From Rhizobium tumorigenes (GTDB taxonomy: Bacteria > Pseudomonadota > Alphaproteobacteria > Rhizobiales > Rhizobiaceae): DNA of 64,000 nucleotides. Below the pieces are notes generated by a model. That model saw nothing but the letters and a program-made list of their open reading frames with translations. It was not told the origin of the DNA and did not search any database. Shown here piece by piece: positions 44,892 through 53,887 of this stretch (position 1 is its first letter; each line of letters starts with the position of its first letter). The stretch covers positions 1 through 64,000 of the forward strand of contig NZ_CP117257.1 of the NCBI RefSeq assembly GCF_003240565.2. Direction: 5' to 3'. Made by a program: the position numbers and the translations under genes.

Positions 44892-46553
44892 ATGCATCCC
44901 CGTTTTCATGTCTATCCGCCCCAGGGCGAACACCGCCCAACCACGCGCGCCGCGTCGTTCAAATCGACCGCCGCGACGTTGCTATTCCTCGCCGGCGCTT
45001 CGGTCGTTTCAGGTGCCCCGCAGGCATTTGCCGAAACTCCTGCCGATACGCTCGTGGTGGCGAAATATATCAGCGATCTCATCACGCTCGATCCGGCTGA
45101 AGTCTACGAGGCAACCGGCGGCGAAGTGGTCAACAACGTCTATGAGCGCCTCATCACCTTCGATCCTTCAGACTTCACGAAGCCTGTGGGTGGTGTTGCG
45201 GAATCCTGGACGGTTTCCGAGGATGGCCTGACGTTCACCTTCAAAATACGCGATGGTCTGTTTTTCGTCTCGGGCCGAGGCGTGACTGCGGAGGACGCCG
45301 CATTCTCCCTGGAGCGTGTCGTGCGCCTGGGCAAGACGCCGGTGTTCTACCTGACTCAATTCGGTTGGTCGGATGACAACATTTCTGACCATGTCGGCAC
45401 CTCCGACGAGAAAACGCTCGTACTCAAGCTCGACAAGCCCTATGCGCCCGACTTGTTCCTGAAGGTGCTCTCGTCCACCGTCTCGTCGGTCGTCGACAAG
45501 CAGGAGGCGCTGAAGCATGAGAGTGCCGGAGATTTCGGCGGCGGCTGGCTGAAGAAAAACACCGCCGGGTCCGGACCGTACCAACTGGCCGGCTGGACGC
45601 CGAACGAAGCGGTCCTGCTTGCTGCCAACCCGCATTACAAGCGTGAGAACGTCGCACTGAAAAACATTGTTCTGCGGCACATTCCGGAAGCCGCAACTCA
45701 GCGCCTGCTGATCGAGAAGGGCGACGTGGACATCGCGCGCAACCTGAGCGCAGACCAGATCCAGGCGCTTTCAACCAATGCCGACATCGCCATCATCTCG
45801 ACACCCAAGACAGACGTGAACTACATCGCGCTGAACCAGGGCGTCAAACCGCTCGACGATGCCAAGGTGCAGCAGGCCTTGCGCTGGGCGATCGACTACG
45901 AAGGGATCACCGGCAATATTTTGAAGGGTCAGGCCAAGGTCCATCAAAGCTTCTGGGGCAGCGGTTCAGGCGGGTCGCTGGACGAGACGCCCTACAAGCT
46001 GGACATCGCAAAGGCGAAGTCGTTGCTGGAGGAGGCCGGCTACAAGGACGGCTTCAAGCTGAAGCTCGACGTATCGAGCCGCTCGCCCGACAGGGAGGTC
46101 AGTCAATCTCTGCAGTCAACCTTTGGCCAGGCCGGTGTTACTGTTGAGCTGAACACGCTTGACCGGGCGCAGCTCCAGACGCGGTTTCGCGGGCGCCAGC
46201 ATGACGCGGTGTTCTTCGGCTGGTCGCCGGATTACCTCGACGTTCATGCGAGTGCCTCGTTCTTCACAATCAACGACGACGACAGTGACACTTCCAAGAA
46301 CAAGAATGCCGCCTGGCGCGATCACTGGCTTGTTCCGGAGCTGACCAAGAAGACCCTGTCGGGACTGACGGAAGCTGACTCTGCCAAGCGCGAGGCCATT
46401 TACCTCGATCTGCAGAAGGAGGTTCGCGATAACTCGCCCTTCATCGTCATCTACCAGCAACTCGGCCAAGTGCCTGTTCGCGCCGATGTGAAGGGTTTTG
46501 TACCCGGACCGAGCTGGGACACCCCAGCCTACTGGCGCACCACCAAGAGCTGA
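44892..46553 (+). CDS. ABC transporter substrate-binding protein, family 5 (dipeptide/oligopeptide type)
   Basis: This 553-residue protein has a hydrophobic signal peptide (AATLLFLAGASVVSGAPQAFA, cleavage near AFA-ET). The SBP_bac_5 fold follows, with NNVYERLITFDPSDFTKPV and a central GPYQLAGWTPNEAV block. AGGAG lies seven bases before the ATG at 44892. It probably feeds the permease and ATPase subunits encoded at 53.9-57.5 kb, which lack their own binding protein. It is under the first predicted GntR operator. Confidence 0.92.
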   Translation: MHPRFHVYPPQGEHRPTTRAASFKSTAATLLFLAGASVVSGAPQAFAETPADTLVVAKYISDLITLDPAEVYEATGGEVVNNVYERLITFDPSDFTKPVGGVAESWTVSEDGLTFTFKIRDGLFFVSGRGVTAEDAAFSLERVVRLGKTPVFYLTQFGWSDDNISDHVGTSDEKTLVLKLDKPYAPDLFLKVLSSTVSSVVDKQEALKHESAGDFGGGWLKKNTAGSGPYQLAGWTPNEAVLLAANPHYKRENVALKNIVLRHIPEAATQRLLIEKGDVDIARNLSADQIQALSTNADIAIISTPKTDVNYIALNQGVKPLDDAKVQQALRWAIDYEGITGNILKGQAKVHQSFWGSGSGGSLDETPYKLDIAKAKSLLEEAGYKDGFKLKLDVSSRSPDREVSQSLQSTFGQAGVTVELNTLDRAQLQTRFRGRQHDAVFFGWSPDYLDVHASASFFTINDDDSDTSKNKNAAWRDHWLVPELTKKTLSGLTEADSAKREAIYLDLQKEVRDNSPFIVIYQQLGQVPVRADVKGFVPGPSWDTPAYWRTTKS

Positions 46554-46560
46554 TCATGTG

Positions 46561-46596
46561 CGCCATGCCGGTTTATCCGCGGCATGGTGCTTTTTC
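46561..46596 (+). terminator. Terminator or attenuator after the binding-protein gene
   Basis: CGCCATGCC and GGCATGGTG form a strong stem with an 11-nt loop, followed by CTTTTTCC. It lies in the 69-bp gap before the first monooxygenase gene, so it may reduce read-through relative to the binding protein. Confidence 0.65.
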
Positions 46597-46622
46597 CAAC
46601 ATTCCTGAATTGAGATCACGGC

Positions 46623-47969
46623 ATGGCAAGACGCGACAAGCTCATCTTAGGTGCATTCCTGCAGACACCGGGCCAACACACGGCGGGATGGCGTTATCCG
46701 CGGGCCGACGCCAAAGCGAGCCTTGACATTGACGCACAGATCGCCTTCGCGCAAACGGCGGAACGAGGGCTGTTCCATGCGATTTTCATCGCCGACACGC
46801 TTCCTTTTCCCCAAAAGCTCGACGCCGAAAAACTCAGCTACAGCGCACGGGTTGTCGACTTCGAGCCGGTGACGTTGCTATCGGCGTTGGCCGTCACGAC
46901 GAGCCGTATCGGTCTCGTTGGCACCGTGACCACCACGTATTACGAGCCCTATCTCGTCGCCCGCCAACTCGCCTCGCTCGACTACCTCAGCAAGGGGAGG
47001 GCAGGGTGGAACGTCGTGACCTCCTCGAACGGGGCGGAGGCTCTCAACTACAGCCGGCGGGACCACCCGCCCCATTCGCTTCGCTACCAGCGAGCGACGG
47101 AATTCGTCGATATCGTCAAGGGTCTTTGGGACAGCTGGGACGACGATGCCTTTCTGTTCGACAAGGAGGGCGGCCGTTTCTTCTCCCCGGAAAAAATGCA
47201 CACGCTCGATCATTCCAGCCCGCACTTCAACGTTCGGGGACCACTCGCCGTCGCCCGTCCGCCGCAAGGGCACCCGGTCATCGTGCAGGCCGGTTCATCC
47301 GATGCCGGGCGCAATGCAGCGGCCAGTTTCGCTGACGTCGTTTTCACAGCCCAATCGGATCTCACTGGGGCGATCGCTTTCTATGACGACGTCCGCGCTC
47401 GGGTGACCGCAGCAGGCCGAAGCCCGGATCACGTCGCAATCTTGCCCGGCGTGACGCCGGTGGTCGCCGCAACACGCAGCGAAGCGCAGGAAAAGTACGA
47501 GCAGATGCTGGATCTGGTCCACCCTGTCGCGGGGCTGGCGATGCTTTCGGGGGCGGCTGGAGCGGATTTGTCAAAATATCCAATCGACGGTCCCTTGCCG
47601 GAAGTTGCGCCGACCGAGGGCGACAAGACGCGGCAGGAACTGCTGGTTGCCCATGCCAAACAAACCGGCCTCAGCATTCGCGAACTCTACCGCTGGCTTG
47701 CACCCGGTTACAACACTATCGTCGGGACCCCGGCTGATATCGCCGATCATTTCGAGCACTGGTTCCGGAGCGGTGGTGCAGACGGGTTCAACGTGCGGTT
47801 TTCCTACCTGCCGGGAGATCTTGACGACTTCATCGACCTTGTCGTGCCAGAGTTGCAGCGTCGGGGGCTCTATCACGAGGCTTACGAGGGCGTCACCTTG
47901 CGTGACAATCTCGGTATACCGCGACCATCCAGCCGCTACGTTCCGATGCCCGGCAATGAGCTCTTATAA
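46623..47969 (+). CDS. LLM-class flavin-dependent monooxygenase (NtaA/SnaA/DszA group)
   Basis: This 448-residue TIM-barrel flavoenzyme uses reduced FMN. It has the group's pattern: an N-terminal LILGAFLQTPGQHTAGWRYP, LVARQLASLDYLSKGRAGWN and VTSSNGAEALNY, then PVIVQAGSSDAGRNAAASFAD. Members oxidise amino acids, nitrilotriacetate or organosulfur compounds. The substrate here cannot be assigned. Its stop and the next start overlap by one base (TAATGG), so the two paralogous enzymes are co-translated. Confidence 0.93.
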   Translation: MARRDKLILGAFLQTPGQHTAGWRYPRADAKASLDIDAQIAFAQTAERGLFHAIFIADTLPFPQKLDAEKLSYSARVVDFEPVTLLSALAVTTSRIGLVGTVTTTYYEPYLVARQLASLDYLSKGRAGWNVVTSSNGAEALNYSRRDHPPHSLRYQRATEFVDIVKGLWDSWDDDAFLFDKEGGRFFSPEKMHTLDHSSPHFNVRGPLAVARPPQGHPVIVQAGSSDAGRNAAASFADVVFTAQSDLTGAIAFYDDVRARVTAAGRSPDHVAILPGVTPVVAATRSEAQEKYEQMLDLVHPVAGLAMLSGAAGADLSKYPIDGPLPEVAPTEGDKTRQELLVAHAKQTGLSIRELYRWLAPGYNTIVGTPADIADHFEHWFRSGGADGFNVRFSYLPGDLDDFIDLVVPELQRRGLYHEAYEGVTLRDNLGIPRPSSRYVPMPGNELL

Positions 47970-49315
47970 TGGCCAAGAAACCGATCTTTTTCAATCTCTT
48001 CGAATTGAACAACCGGACCGGCGACTCGCACGGTCTCTGGCGGCATCCGCATAGCCGGCATCATGAGTACAACGATATCCAGTTTTGGATCGAAATTGCA
48101 CGCAAGATCGAGGAAGGCGGTTTCACCGCCCTCTTTCTTGGCGATTTCTTCGGTGCATCCGACGTCTATAAGGGGTCGCCGGAGGTCGCGATCCGCCATG
48201 CCATGCAGTTCCCCTCGAATGATCCGTCATTGCTGGTTCCGTCCATGGCCAATGCCACGACCACGCTGAATTTTGTGACGACGATCTCCACCACCTATGA
48301 GCATCCTTTCCACGTTGCCCGTCGACTTTCGACCCTCGATCACCTGACGAAAGGTCGCGTCGGACTGAATGTCGTCACGTCCTATATTGCCGCCGCCGCC
48401 CGCTATTTCGGACTGGACGAACCGATCGCGCATGATCGGAGATATGCAATCGCGGATGAGTTTCTCTCGGTATGTTACAAGCTTTGGGAGGCCAGCTGGA
48501 GCGATGGTGCGGTTCGGTTCGACATCGATAACGATGTTCATATCGATCCGACGCTCGTTCGCCCCGTCACTCATCAGGGAGAATTTTTCAAGGTCGCCGG
48601 TCCGCATGTCTGCGAGCCTTCTTTACAGAGGACACCTGTTATCTTCCAGGCGGGCAGTTCGACGGCCGGGCGCGACTTTGCCGCCCGGCACGCGGAATGT
48701 GTCTTCGTGCAGGGCCGGACATTGGCGGCCGTCAAGGAGAACGTCACCAATATCCGCCGACGCGCCGCAGACTTCGGCCGCGCGCCTGACGATATCCTGA
48801 TCTTCCACCAGCAGACGGCGATCGTCAGGCCCACGCGGGCAGAGGCGCGAGAGCAACTGGAGGACTACGCGCGGTATCGCTCGCCGGAATCGGCACTGGC
48901 GCAATACTGTGGCTCGTCCGGCTATGATCTGTCCGCCGTCGATCCGGATTCCGTCCTGGGCTATGCGCCGACGGAGGCGAACCAGTCACGCGCGGCGCAG
49001 TACACCACCCAGTCAGACCGGCCATTCCTGGTGCGAGAAGTGATCGACGATGTCGGGCGCTTCGGAGACGGCATCCTGGTCGGCACCCCGGTCGACATCG
49101 CTGATCAGTTGGAAGCCATCGTCGACCAAACGGGCGTGGACGGCTTCAATTTCAATTCGATCGTTACGCCGCGCACGGTCGTCGATTTCGTTGACCAGGT
49201 CATTCCCGAACTCAGAAACCGCGGGCGTATCGCCAAGCACCGTTCGACATTTCGCGAAACCTTGTTCGGAGAAGGCCGAGCCCGGTCTACCAATGCGTCT
49301 CGGCTTTCTAAGTGA
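47969..49315 (+). CDS. LLM-class flavin-dependent monooxygenase (NtaA/SnaA/DszA group)
   Basis: This is a second 448-residue member, clearly related to the previous one: LTKGRVGLNVVTSYIAAAARYF, and PVIFQAGSSTAGRDFAARHAE. Having two adjacent paralogues suggests two oxidation steps or two related substrates. The pair is the catabolic part of the first transcription unit. No flavin reductase is visible in the window, so reduced flavin must come from elsewhere. Confidence 0.93.
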   Translation: MAKKPIFFNLFELNNRTGDSHGLWRHPHSRHHEYNDIQFWIEIARKIEEGGFTALFLGDFFGASDVYKGSPEVAIRHAMQFPSNDPSLLVPSMANATTTLNFVTTISTTYEHPFHVARRLSTLDHLTKGRVGLNVVTSYIAAAARYFGLDEPIAHDRRYAIADEFLSVCYKLWEASWSDGAVRFDIDNDVHIDPTLVRPVTHQGEFFKVAGPHVCEPSLQRTPVIFQAGSSTAGRDFAARHAECVFVQGRTLAAVKENVTNIRRRAADFGRAPDDILIFHQQTAIVRPTRAEAREQLEDYARYRSPESALAQYCGSSGYDLSAVDPDSVLGYAPTEANQSRAAQYTTQSDRPFLVREVIDDVGRFGDGILVGTPVDIADQLEAIVDQTGVDGFNFNSIVTPRTVVDFVDQVIPELRNRGRIAKHRSTFRETLFGEGRARSTNASRLSK

Positions 49316-49422
49316 AAACTGGGCCGGAAACGTCCAGCGACGCATCCACGGGCATCAATGCCCCGTGGAACCCCGGCTTATCGATAAAACATTTTCCCTG
49401 GAATGATAAAATTGAAATCAAA

Positions 49423-49434
49423 ATTGTTATCAAT
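49423..49434. promoter_or_regulatory. Predicted GntR operator 2 (ATTGTTATCAAT)
   Basis: Identical to operator 1, about 65 bp before the next binding-protein gene. The palindromic CCACGGG/CCCGTGG at 49346-49368 lies upstream and may end the monooxygenase transcript. Confidence 0.7.
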
Positions 49435-49496
49435 ATAGAGAGCTGCTTTATGTTGGCGATGCAAATGTAACGCGAATTGCTTGGGGGTAATGAGGT

Positions 49497-50357
49497 ATGA
49501 AGAGAGTTTTCCTGGCGTCTGTCCTGGCCATTTTTTCAGCTGGCGTCGTGGCATTGCCCGCTGCGGCCGAGACCACCTTGGAGCGCGTCAAGCGCACCGG
49601 GACCATCCAGATCGGCTTCTCAAACGAAAAGCCGTATAGTTTCAAACAGCCGGACGGCAGCCTTGCAGGTGTGGACTATGAACTGGCGCGGGCCGCATTC
49701 GCCAAACTCGGCGTTCAAACGGTCGACGGGGTGGCTGTGAAATTCAGCACGTTGATACCTGGCCTGAAGGCTGGGCATTTCGACGTGATCGCCGCCGGGC
49801 TCTTCATCCGCCCGGACCGTTGCGCTGAGATCGCCTTTGCTGAGCCGCATATTCAAATCGCCGATGCCATTACCGTTCAGAAGGGAAACCCAAAGAACAT
49901 TCACAGCTACGACGACGTCCTGAAAAACCCGGACATCAAAATCGGAACGCAGCAAGGCTCGGCGTCGCGCAAGGATTTTGACCGGCTTGGTATTCCCGAG
50001 AGCCAACGTGTCGTCTTCCAGGATTTCCCGGAGGTCTTCTTCGCTTTGAAGTCAGGCCGCGTCGATCTGACGTCCTCGACCATTTTCGCGGCCAACGAGA
50101 CTGTCGCTGCCGACGGTGGACAATCGGTGGAGCGGGCCAACCCGTTCACGCTTCCCGTCTTCGACGGCAAGCCGTCGATCAACTATCTCGGCTTCGGCTT
50201 TCGTCAGGATGACAAGGACTTGGTTGCCGCGTTCAATGAGGCACTGGGCGCATTCCGAGGCACACCCGAATACGATGCCATTCTTGCAAAATATGCTGTG
50301 GCGCCGACGGATGTCCCTTCGCCGGATGTAAAGCTCGCCGATATCTGCAAGGGATAA
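49497..50357 (+). CDS. ABC substrate-binding protein, family 3 (polar amino acid / ectoine type)
   Basis: This 286-residue periplasmic protein has a signal peptide (VFLASVLAIFSAGVVALPAAAE) and the SBP_bac_3 pattern GTIQIGFSNEKPYSFKQPDG, then VDYELARAAFAKLG and GLFIRPDRCAEIAFAEPH. The overall look recalls EhuB-type ectoine receptors, but I would not fix the ligand. Permeases and an ATPase follow in the same direction, making a full importer. Confidence 0.9.
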   Translation: MKRVFLASVLAIFSAGVVALPAAAETTLERVKRTGTIQIGFSNEKPYSFKQPDGSLAGVDYELARAAFAKLGVQTVDGVAVKFSTLIPGLKAGHFDVIAAGLFIRPDRCAEIAFAEPHIQIADAITVQKGNPKNIHSYDDVLKNPDIKIGTQQGSASRKDFDRLGIPESQRVVFQDFPEVFFALKSGRVDLTSSTIFAANETVAADGGQSVERANPFTLPVFDGKPSINYLGFGFRQDDKDLVAAFNEALGAFRGTPEYDAILAKYAVAPTDVPSPDVKLADICKG

Positions 50358-50399
50358 ATGTAATGCACAAGGTGCGGGTCTGCGAATTTTTACGGCCTG

Positions 50400-51140
50400 A
50401 TGCGGTTGCGGTCGAGGGGCAAGAGGGTGCGTGACCTGCTTATTTGGGTCCCGCTGCTTCTCGACGGGCTGGTACAGACGCTCCTGCTGTTCGTCATTGT
50501 CTTGGCGCTCGGTTTTGTCCTTGGGGTTTTCGTCGGTCTTGCACGCCTGTCGCGGTTGCGTCCGGTGCGGTACGCCGCCTTGGCGTTCGTAGAGCTTTTT
50601 CGTGGTGTATCTCTCTATGTCACGTTGTTCTGGCTTTATTTCGCAGCCCCATTCCTCGGGATGCGACTGAGCGTATGGGAAGCTGCGGTGATAGGCTGCT
50701 CACTCACCCACGCCGCCTATTCCTCCGAATATATCAGAGCCGCGGTGCTTTCCATTCATACCAGCCAACACGAGGCGGCGGTTGCACTGGGTATGAATGG
50801 CTTCCAGCGCTTGCGGTACGTAGTGCTGCCGCAAGCGCTGGTCGCTCTGCTGCCGTTGATGGGCAATGAATTCGTAATGCTGCTCAAGGGCACGTCGATC
50901 GTATCGCTGATTGGGCTCGCGGAACTGACGGAGCAGGCTCACTCGATTATCGTGAGTACCTATCAGCCGGTCCCGGTGCTTCTTGCTGTTTTGTGCACGT
51001 ACTTCGTTTTGGCGCAGGCGTTGATCGGGCTGACGCGGTGGATGGAGCGCCGTTTCGGTCGGTGGAAGTTGCGTTCCGCCACGAGCCTACCGTCAGGGGC
51101 GCCGTCGGTGGTGATGATGGCGACTGCGGCAGCACATTGA
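50400..51140 (+). CDS. Amino acid ABC transporter permease
   Basis: This 246-residue permease has five or six helices. Its HisMQ-type EAA loop is EAAVALGMNGFQRLRYVVLPQAL. It starts at ATG 50400, 42 bp after the binding-protein stop. Part of the same importer as the next two genes. Confidence 0.9.
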   Translation: MRLRSRGKRVRDLLIWVPLLLDGLVQTLLLFVIVLALGFVLGVFVGLARLSRLRPVRYAALAFVELFRGVSLYVTLFWLYFAAPFLGMRLSVWEAAVIGCSLTHAAYSSEYIRAAVLSIHTSQHEAAVALGMNGFQRLRYVVLPQALVALLPLMGNEFVMLLKGTSIVSLIGLAELTEQAHSIIVSTYQPVPVLLAVLCTYFVLAQALIGLTRWMERRFGRWKLRSATSLPSGAPSVVMMATAAAH

Positions 51141-51169
51141 AGAAGGACGATTTCTCTCGTGGCGACCAG

Positions 51170-51883
51170 ATGAACATATTCAGCATAGACATTCATGGGC
51201 TGGACTGGTTCCGGCTCTCTGTCGTGGCGACCGTCCTGCCGAAGCTGATGTCCGCCGCGGGTGTCACGATTTATGTTGCGCTGCTTGCATTTGCAGGCGC
51301 ACTCGTGATCGGCATCCCGATATTGGTGGCGCGGCGCTCACGTCTTTCGCTCATCACCAGATCGTCGGTGTTCCTCGCGGATTTCATCCGCTCCACCCCC
51401 TTGCTGCTGCAAATCTACTTTTACTTCTTCGTGATGCCACAAATTGGAATCGTTCTGCCGCCGATTACAACCGGGATCCTCGCACTATCGATCCATTACG
51501 GATGCTATGTCGCGGAGGCATATCGCGCCGGTCTGGAAGCCTTGCCAACAGGGCAGCGAGACGCGGTCACCGCCCTCGGCTTTTCTCAAGTGGACGCTTA
51601 CCGGCACGTCATCGTGCCGCAGATCATCCCTTTTCTCGTTCCGACACTTGGAAATCTACTCGTATCGATTTTCAAGGAAACGCCGTTGCTGGCTTCCATC
51701 GCGGTGACGGACATCATGTTTGTCGCCATGCAGCATGGTGCCGACTATTTCCAGTACATCGAACCCATCACACTTTGCGGCATGATATTCCTGGTCATCA
51801 GCCTTGCGACGTCCTTTTTCGTAAGGCAGTTGGAGCGCCTGGTGTCACAAGTCTGGCTCGGCAGAAAGACCTCGCATGGCTGA
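51170..51883 (+). CDS. Amino acid ABC transporter permease
   Basis: This 237-residue permease starts at the ATG of MNIFSIDIHGLDWF (51170); an upstream extension is in another reading of the previous gene's 3' end and lacks support. The EAA loop is RDAVTALGFSQVDAYRHVIVPQI. It pairs with the preceding permease as a heterodimer. Confidence 0.9.
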   Translation: MNIFSIDIHGLDWFRLSVVATVLPKLMSAAGVTIYVALLAFAGALVIGIPILVARRSRLSLITRSSVFLADFIRSTPLLLQIYFYFFVMPQIGIVLPPITTGILALSIHYGCYVAEAYRAGLEALPTGQRDAVTALGFSQVDAYRHVIVPQIIPFLVPTLGNLLVSIFKETPLLASIAVTDIMFVAMQHGADYFQYIEPITLCGMIFLVISLATSFFVRQLERLVSQVWLGRKTSHG

Positions 51884-52664
51884 CGGGATCACCTCACCCA
51901 TAATCACGTTTCGAAATGTTAAAAAGACATTCGGCAACCTCACAGTTCTGTCGGACCTCAACCTCGATGTAGCGCCGAACGAAAACCTGACGCTCATAGG
52001 GCCAAGCGGTTCCGGAAAATCGACGATATTACGCATTCTCATGACGCTGGAGACCGTTCAGGGCGGCGGCGTGTCGGTGGATGGTGAAGAACTCTGGCAC
52101 GACCAGGGCGCGGGTGTCGCGAGCCGGCAGGCGAGTGGGCAGCAAACCGGAGCGATCCGTCGCAAGATCGGGATGGTGTTCCAGAGCTTTAATTTGTTCC
52201 CGCATATGAGCGCATTGCGCAACATCGCGGAGGCTCCTGTTCGCGTGCTTGGGCTTTCAAAGGACGAAGCCTATGCACGGGCGCTGAAACTTCTGAAACT
52301 CGTCGGTCTCTCTGACAAGCAGAACAGCTTCCCCATCCAGTTGTCCGGCGGGCAGCAACAGCGTGTGGCGATCGCGCGCGCTCTCGCCATGCGCCCGAAG
52401 ATTCTGCTGTTTGACGAAGTGACCTCGGCGCTCGACCCGGAAACGGTCGGTGAGGTGCTGTCGGTGATCCGCGACCTCGCACAAGAGCATCAATTCACGA
52501 CACTGATGGTGACCCATCACATGGGTATCGCCCGCGAAATCTCCGATCGCGTCTGTTTCCTCGAAGGCGGGCGCATTATCGAGCAGGGCAGTCCGGCTCA
52601 AATATTTGAATCGCCCTCGAACAACCGGACAAAGGCTTTCCTCAAGGCCATTCTCGAAGCCTGA
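51876..52664 (+). CDS. Amino acid ABC transporter ATP-binding protein
   Basis: This 262-residue ATPase has Walker [10 protein letters not shown], the signature [14 protein letters not shown], and Walker [13 protein letters not shown]. The start overlaps the permease stop by eight bases. An insertion after Walker A ([19 protein letters not shown]) is slightly longer than usual. It completes the second importer. Confidence 0.93.
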   Translation: MADGITSPIITFRNVKKTFGNLTVLSDLNLDVAPNENLTLIGPSGSGKSTILRILMTLETVQGGGVSVDGEELWHDQGAGVASRQASGQQTGAIRRKIGMVFQSFNLFPHMSALRNIAEAPVRVLGLSKDEAYARALKLLKLVGLSDKQNSFPIQLSGGQQQRVAIARALAMRPKILLFDEVTSALDPETVGEVLSVIRDLAQEHQFTTLMVTHHMGIAREISDRVCFLEGGRIIEQGSPAQIFESPSNNRTKAFLKAILEA

Positions 52665-52992
52665 CGGGCAGGCACGGCTACAGAAGTTTGAGTCGCAGCC
52701 AACTTCCGTTCAGCCTGCACTTTTCGCCACCTCAGAGAGGTTCGGTTACTCGTGTCGCCGCATCGCGGTCGATAACTGCATGTCCCCTCATTTTTTGGTT
52801 GAAGCCCCGCGCCCTGCTCAACTCAATCGGATTAAATTTCCGTCATCGAGAAGGCGTGTAAAATATTTCTCTTTGCTAGCGCCATTGCTAACAATATTGT
52901 ATGCTAAACCCGGGTCGTTGGAGAATGGTAATGTTCGACGTCCTAGGCGGCGAGAAGGTGAGCGGCACGCCGATTCACGATGCATATAATGA
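52665..52992. other. Intergenic region upstream of the GntR gene
   Basis: About 328 bp. It holds a GntR-type operator at 52884-52895 and a nearby half site (ATTGTATGCTAA, 52896-52907). The AT-rich AATATTTCTCTTTG just before them may be part of a promoter. No gene is seen. Confidence 0.5.
52884..52895. promoter_or_regulatory. Predicted GntR operator 3 (ATTGCTAACAAT), autoregulatory
   Basis: It fits ATTGNTANCAAT and is followed at once by a half site. It lies about 100 bp before the GntR/FCD gene, so it probably mediates autorepression. Confidence 0.7.
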
Positions 52993-53661
52993 ATGGAAGA
53001 GATGGAAGTGGCCAGGGTTTCTAAACGGCACGCCGATCCGGTGGCAAGGTTACGCAAAGCGATCGAGACAGGACATTTCTTGCCGGGCCAACGCCTGCCT
53101 GAGTTGGAACTGGCGGAGTGGCTCGGGGTCAATCGGGTCAATGTGAAGCTGGCGCTCGGAAAACTGGACCAGGAAGGACTTGTCGAGGTCGAGCGCAACA
53201 AAGGTGCCCGCGTGCGTGTTATAAGCCGGGAGGAAGCCGTCGAAATCCTCCAGACCTTCGCTTCGTTGGAAACGCTGATTGCACGCAACGCGGCTGCCAA
53301 GGCAACGGCCTCCGACGGCGAACGCCTCAAGGGCATTCTCGCGGCAGTTCAAAAAGCCCAGGCCGAAGAGGATTACGTGGAGTATTCGCAGCAGATCAAC
53401 AGGTTGCACGCGGAGATCCGCCGCATCGCGGCCCACGCAACTGCTGCCCGCATCGTCGCGACATTGAACGTGCAAATCGCCCGCTTTCGGCTCCAGACCC
53501 TTCTGTTTCCCGGTCGCATCAAGCAATCCATCCAGGAACTGAAGGAAATTGTCGATGCCATTTGCGCAGCCGACGGAGTCCGCGCCGGCAAGGCAATGCT
53601 CGAACACCTCAACAATATGGGCAAGGCTTTAGAGCAAAACCTAACCCAGATCGACGCATAG
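52993..53661 (+). CDS. GntR-family regulator (FCD subfamily)
   Basis: This 222-residue regulator has an N-terminal winged HTH (LRKAIETGHFLPGQRLPELELAEWLGVNRVNVKLALGKLDQEGLV) and a C-terminal FCD ligand domain whose helices follow HAEIRRIAAHATAARIV. FCD regulators bind palindromes related to ATTGTNTACAAT and respond to acids or amino acids. The ATTGNTANCAAT sites around it make it the likely local controller. The start could be ATG 52993 or 53005. Confidence 0.9.
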   Translation: MEEMEVARVSKRHADPVARLRKAIETGHFLPGQRLPELELAEWLGVNRVNVKLALGKLDQEGLVEVERNKGARVRVISREEAVEILQTFASLETLIARNAAAKATASDGERLKGILAAVQKAQAEEDYVEYSQQINRLHAEIRRIAAHATAARIVATLNVQIARFRLQTLLFPGRIKQSIQELKEIVDAICAADGVRAGKAMLEHLNNMGKALEQNLTQIDA

Positions 53662-53788
53662 GTCCTCGATCAAATTGCACGGCTGGCCGCGATCACGACC
53701 GTCGCCAACGTTCGGCATCTCCGAACTTTTCCGTTAGAAGCATATCTCGGGAAAGATATGTCCGAGATCCGTGAATAATGAAATCAAT

Positions 53789-53800
53789 ATTGTTAGCAAT
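53789..53800. promoter_or_regulatory. Predicted GntR operator 4 (ATTGTTAGCAAT)
   Basis: It matches the consensus ATTGNTANCAAT and lies about 90 bp before the first dipeptide-type permease gene. Confidence 0.7.
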
Positions 53801-53887
53801 AGAGCTTATCGCGTGAAATGGTCTACCTCGCGTCGGTGACTTCGTGGTTGCCGTCCCGGTCATGGATGATCGCAGGGGGGCAGCCTT

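Noticed and set aside
49346..49368. CCACGGG/CCCGTGG hairpin as a classical terminator
   Set aside because: The stem is good but no T-run follows, so I mention it only in passing with operator 2.
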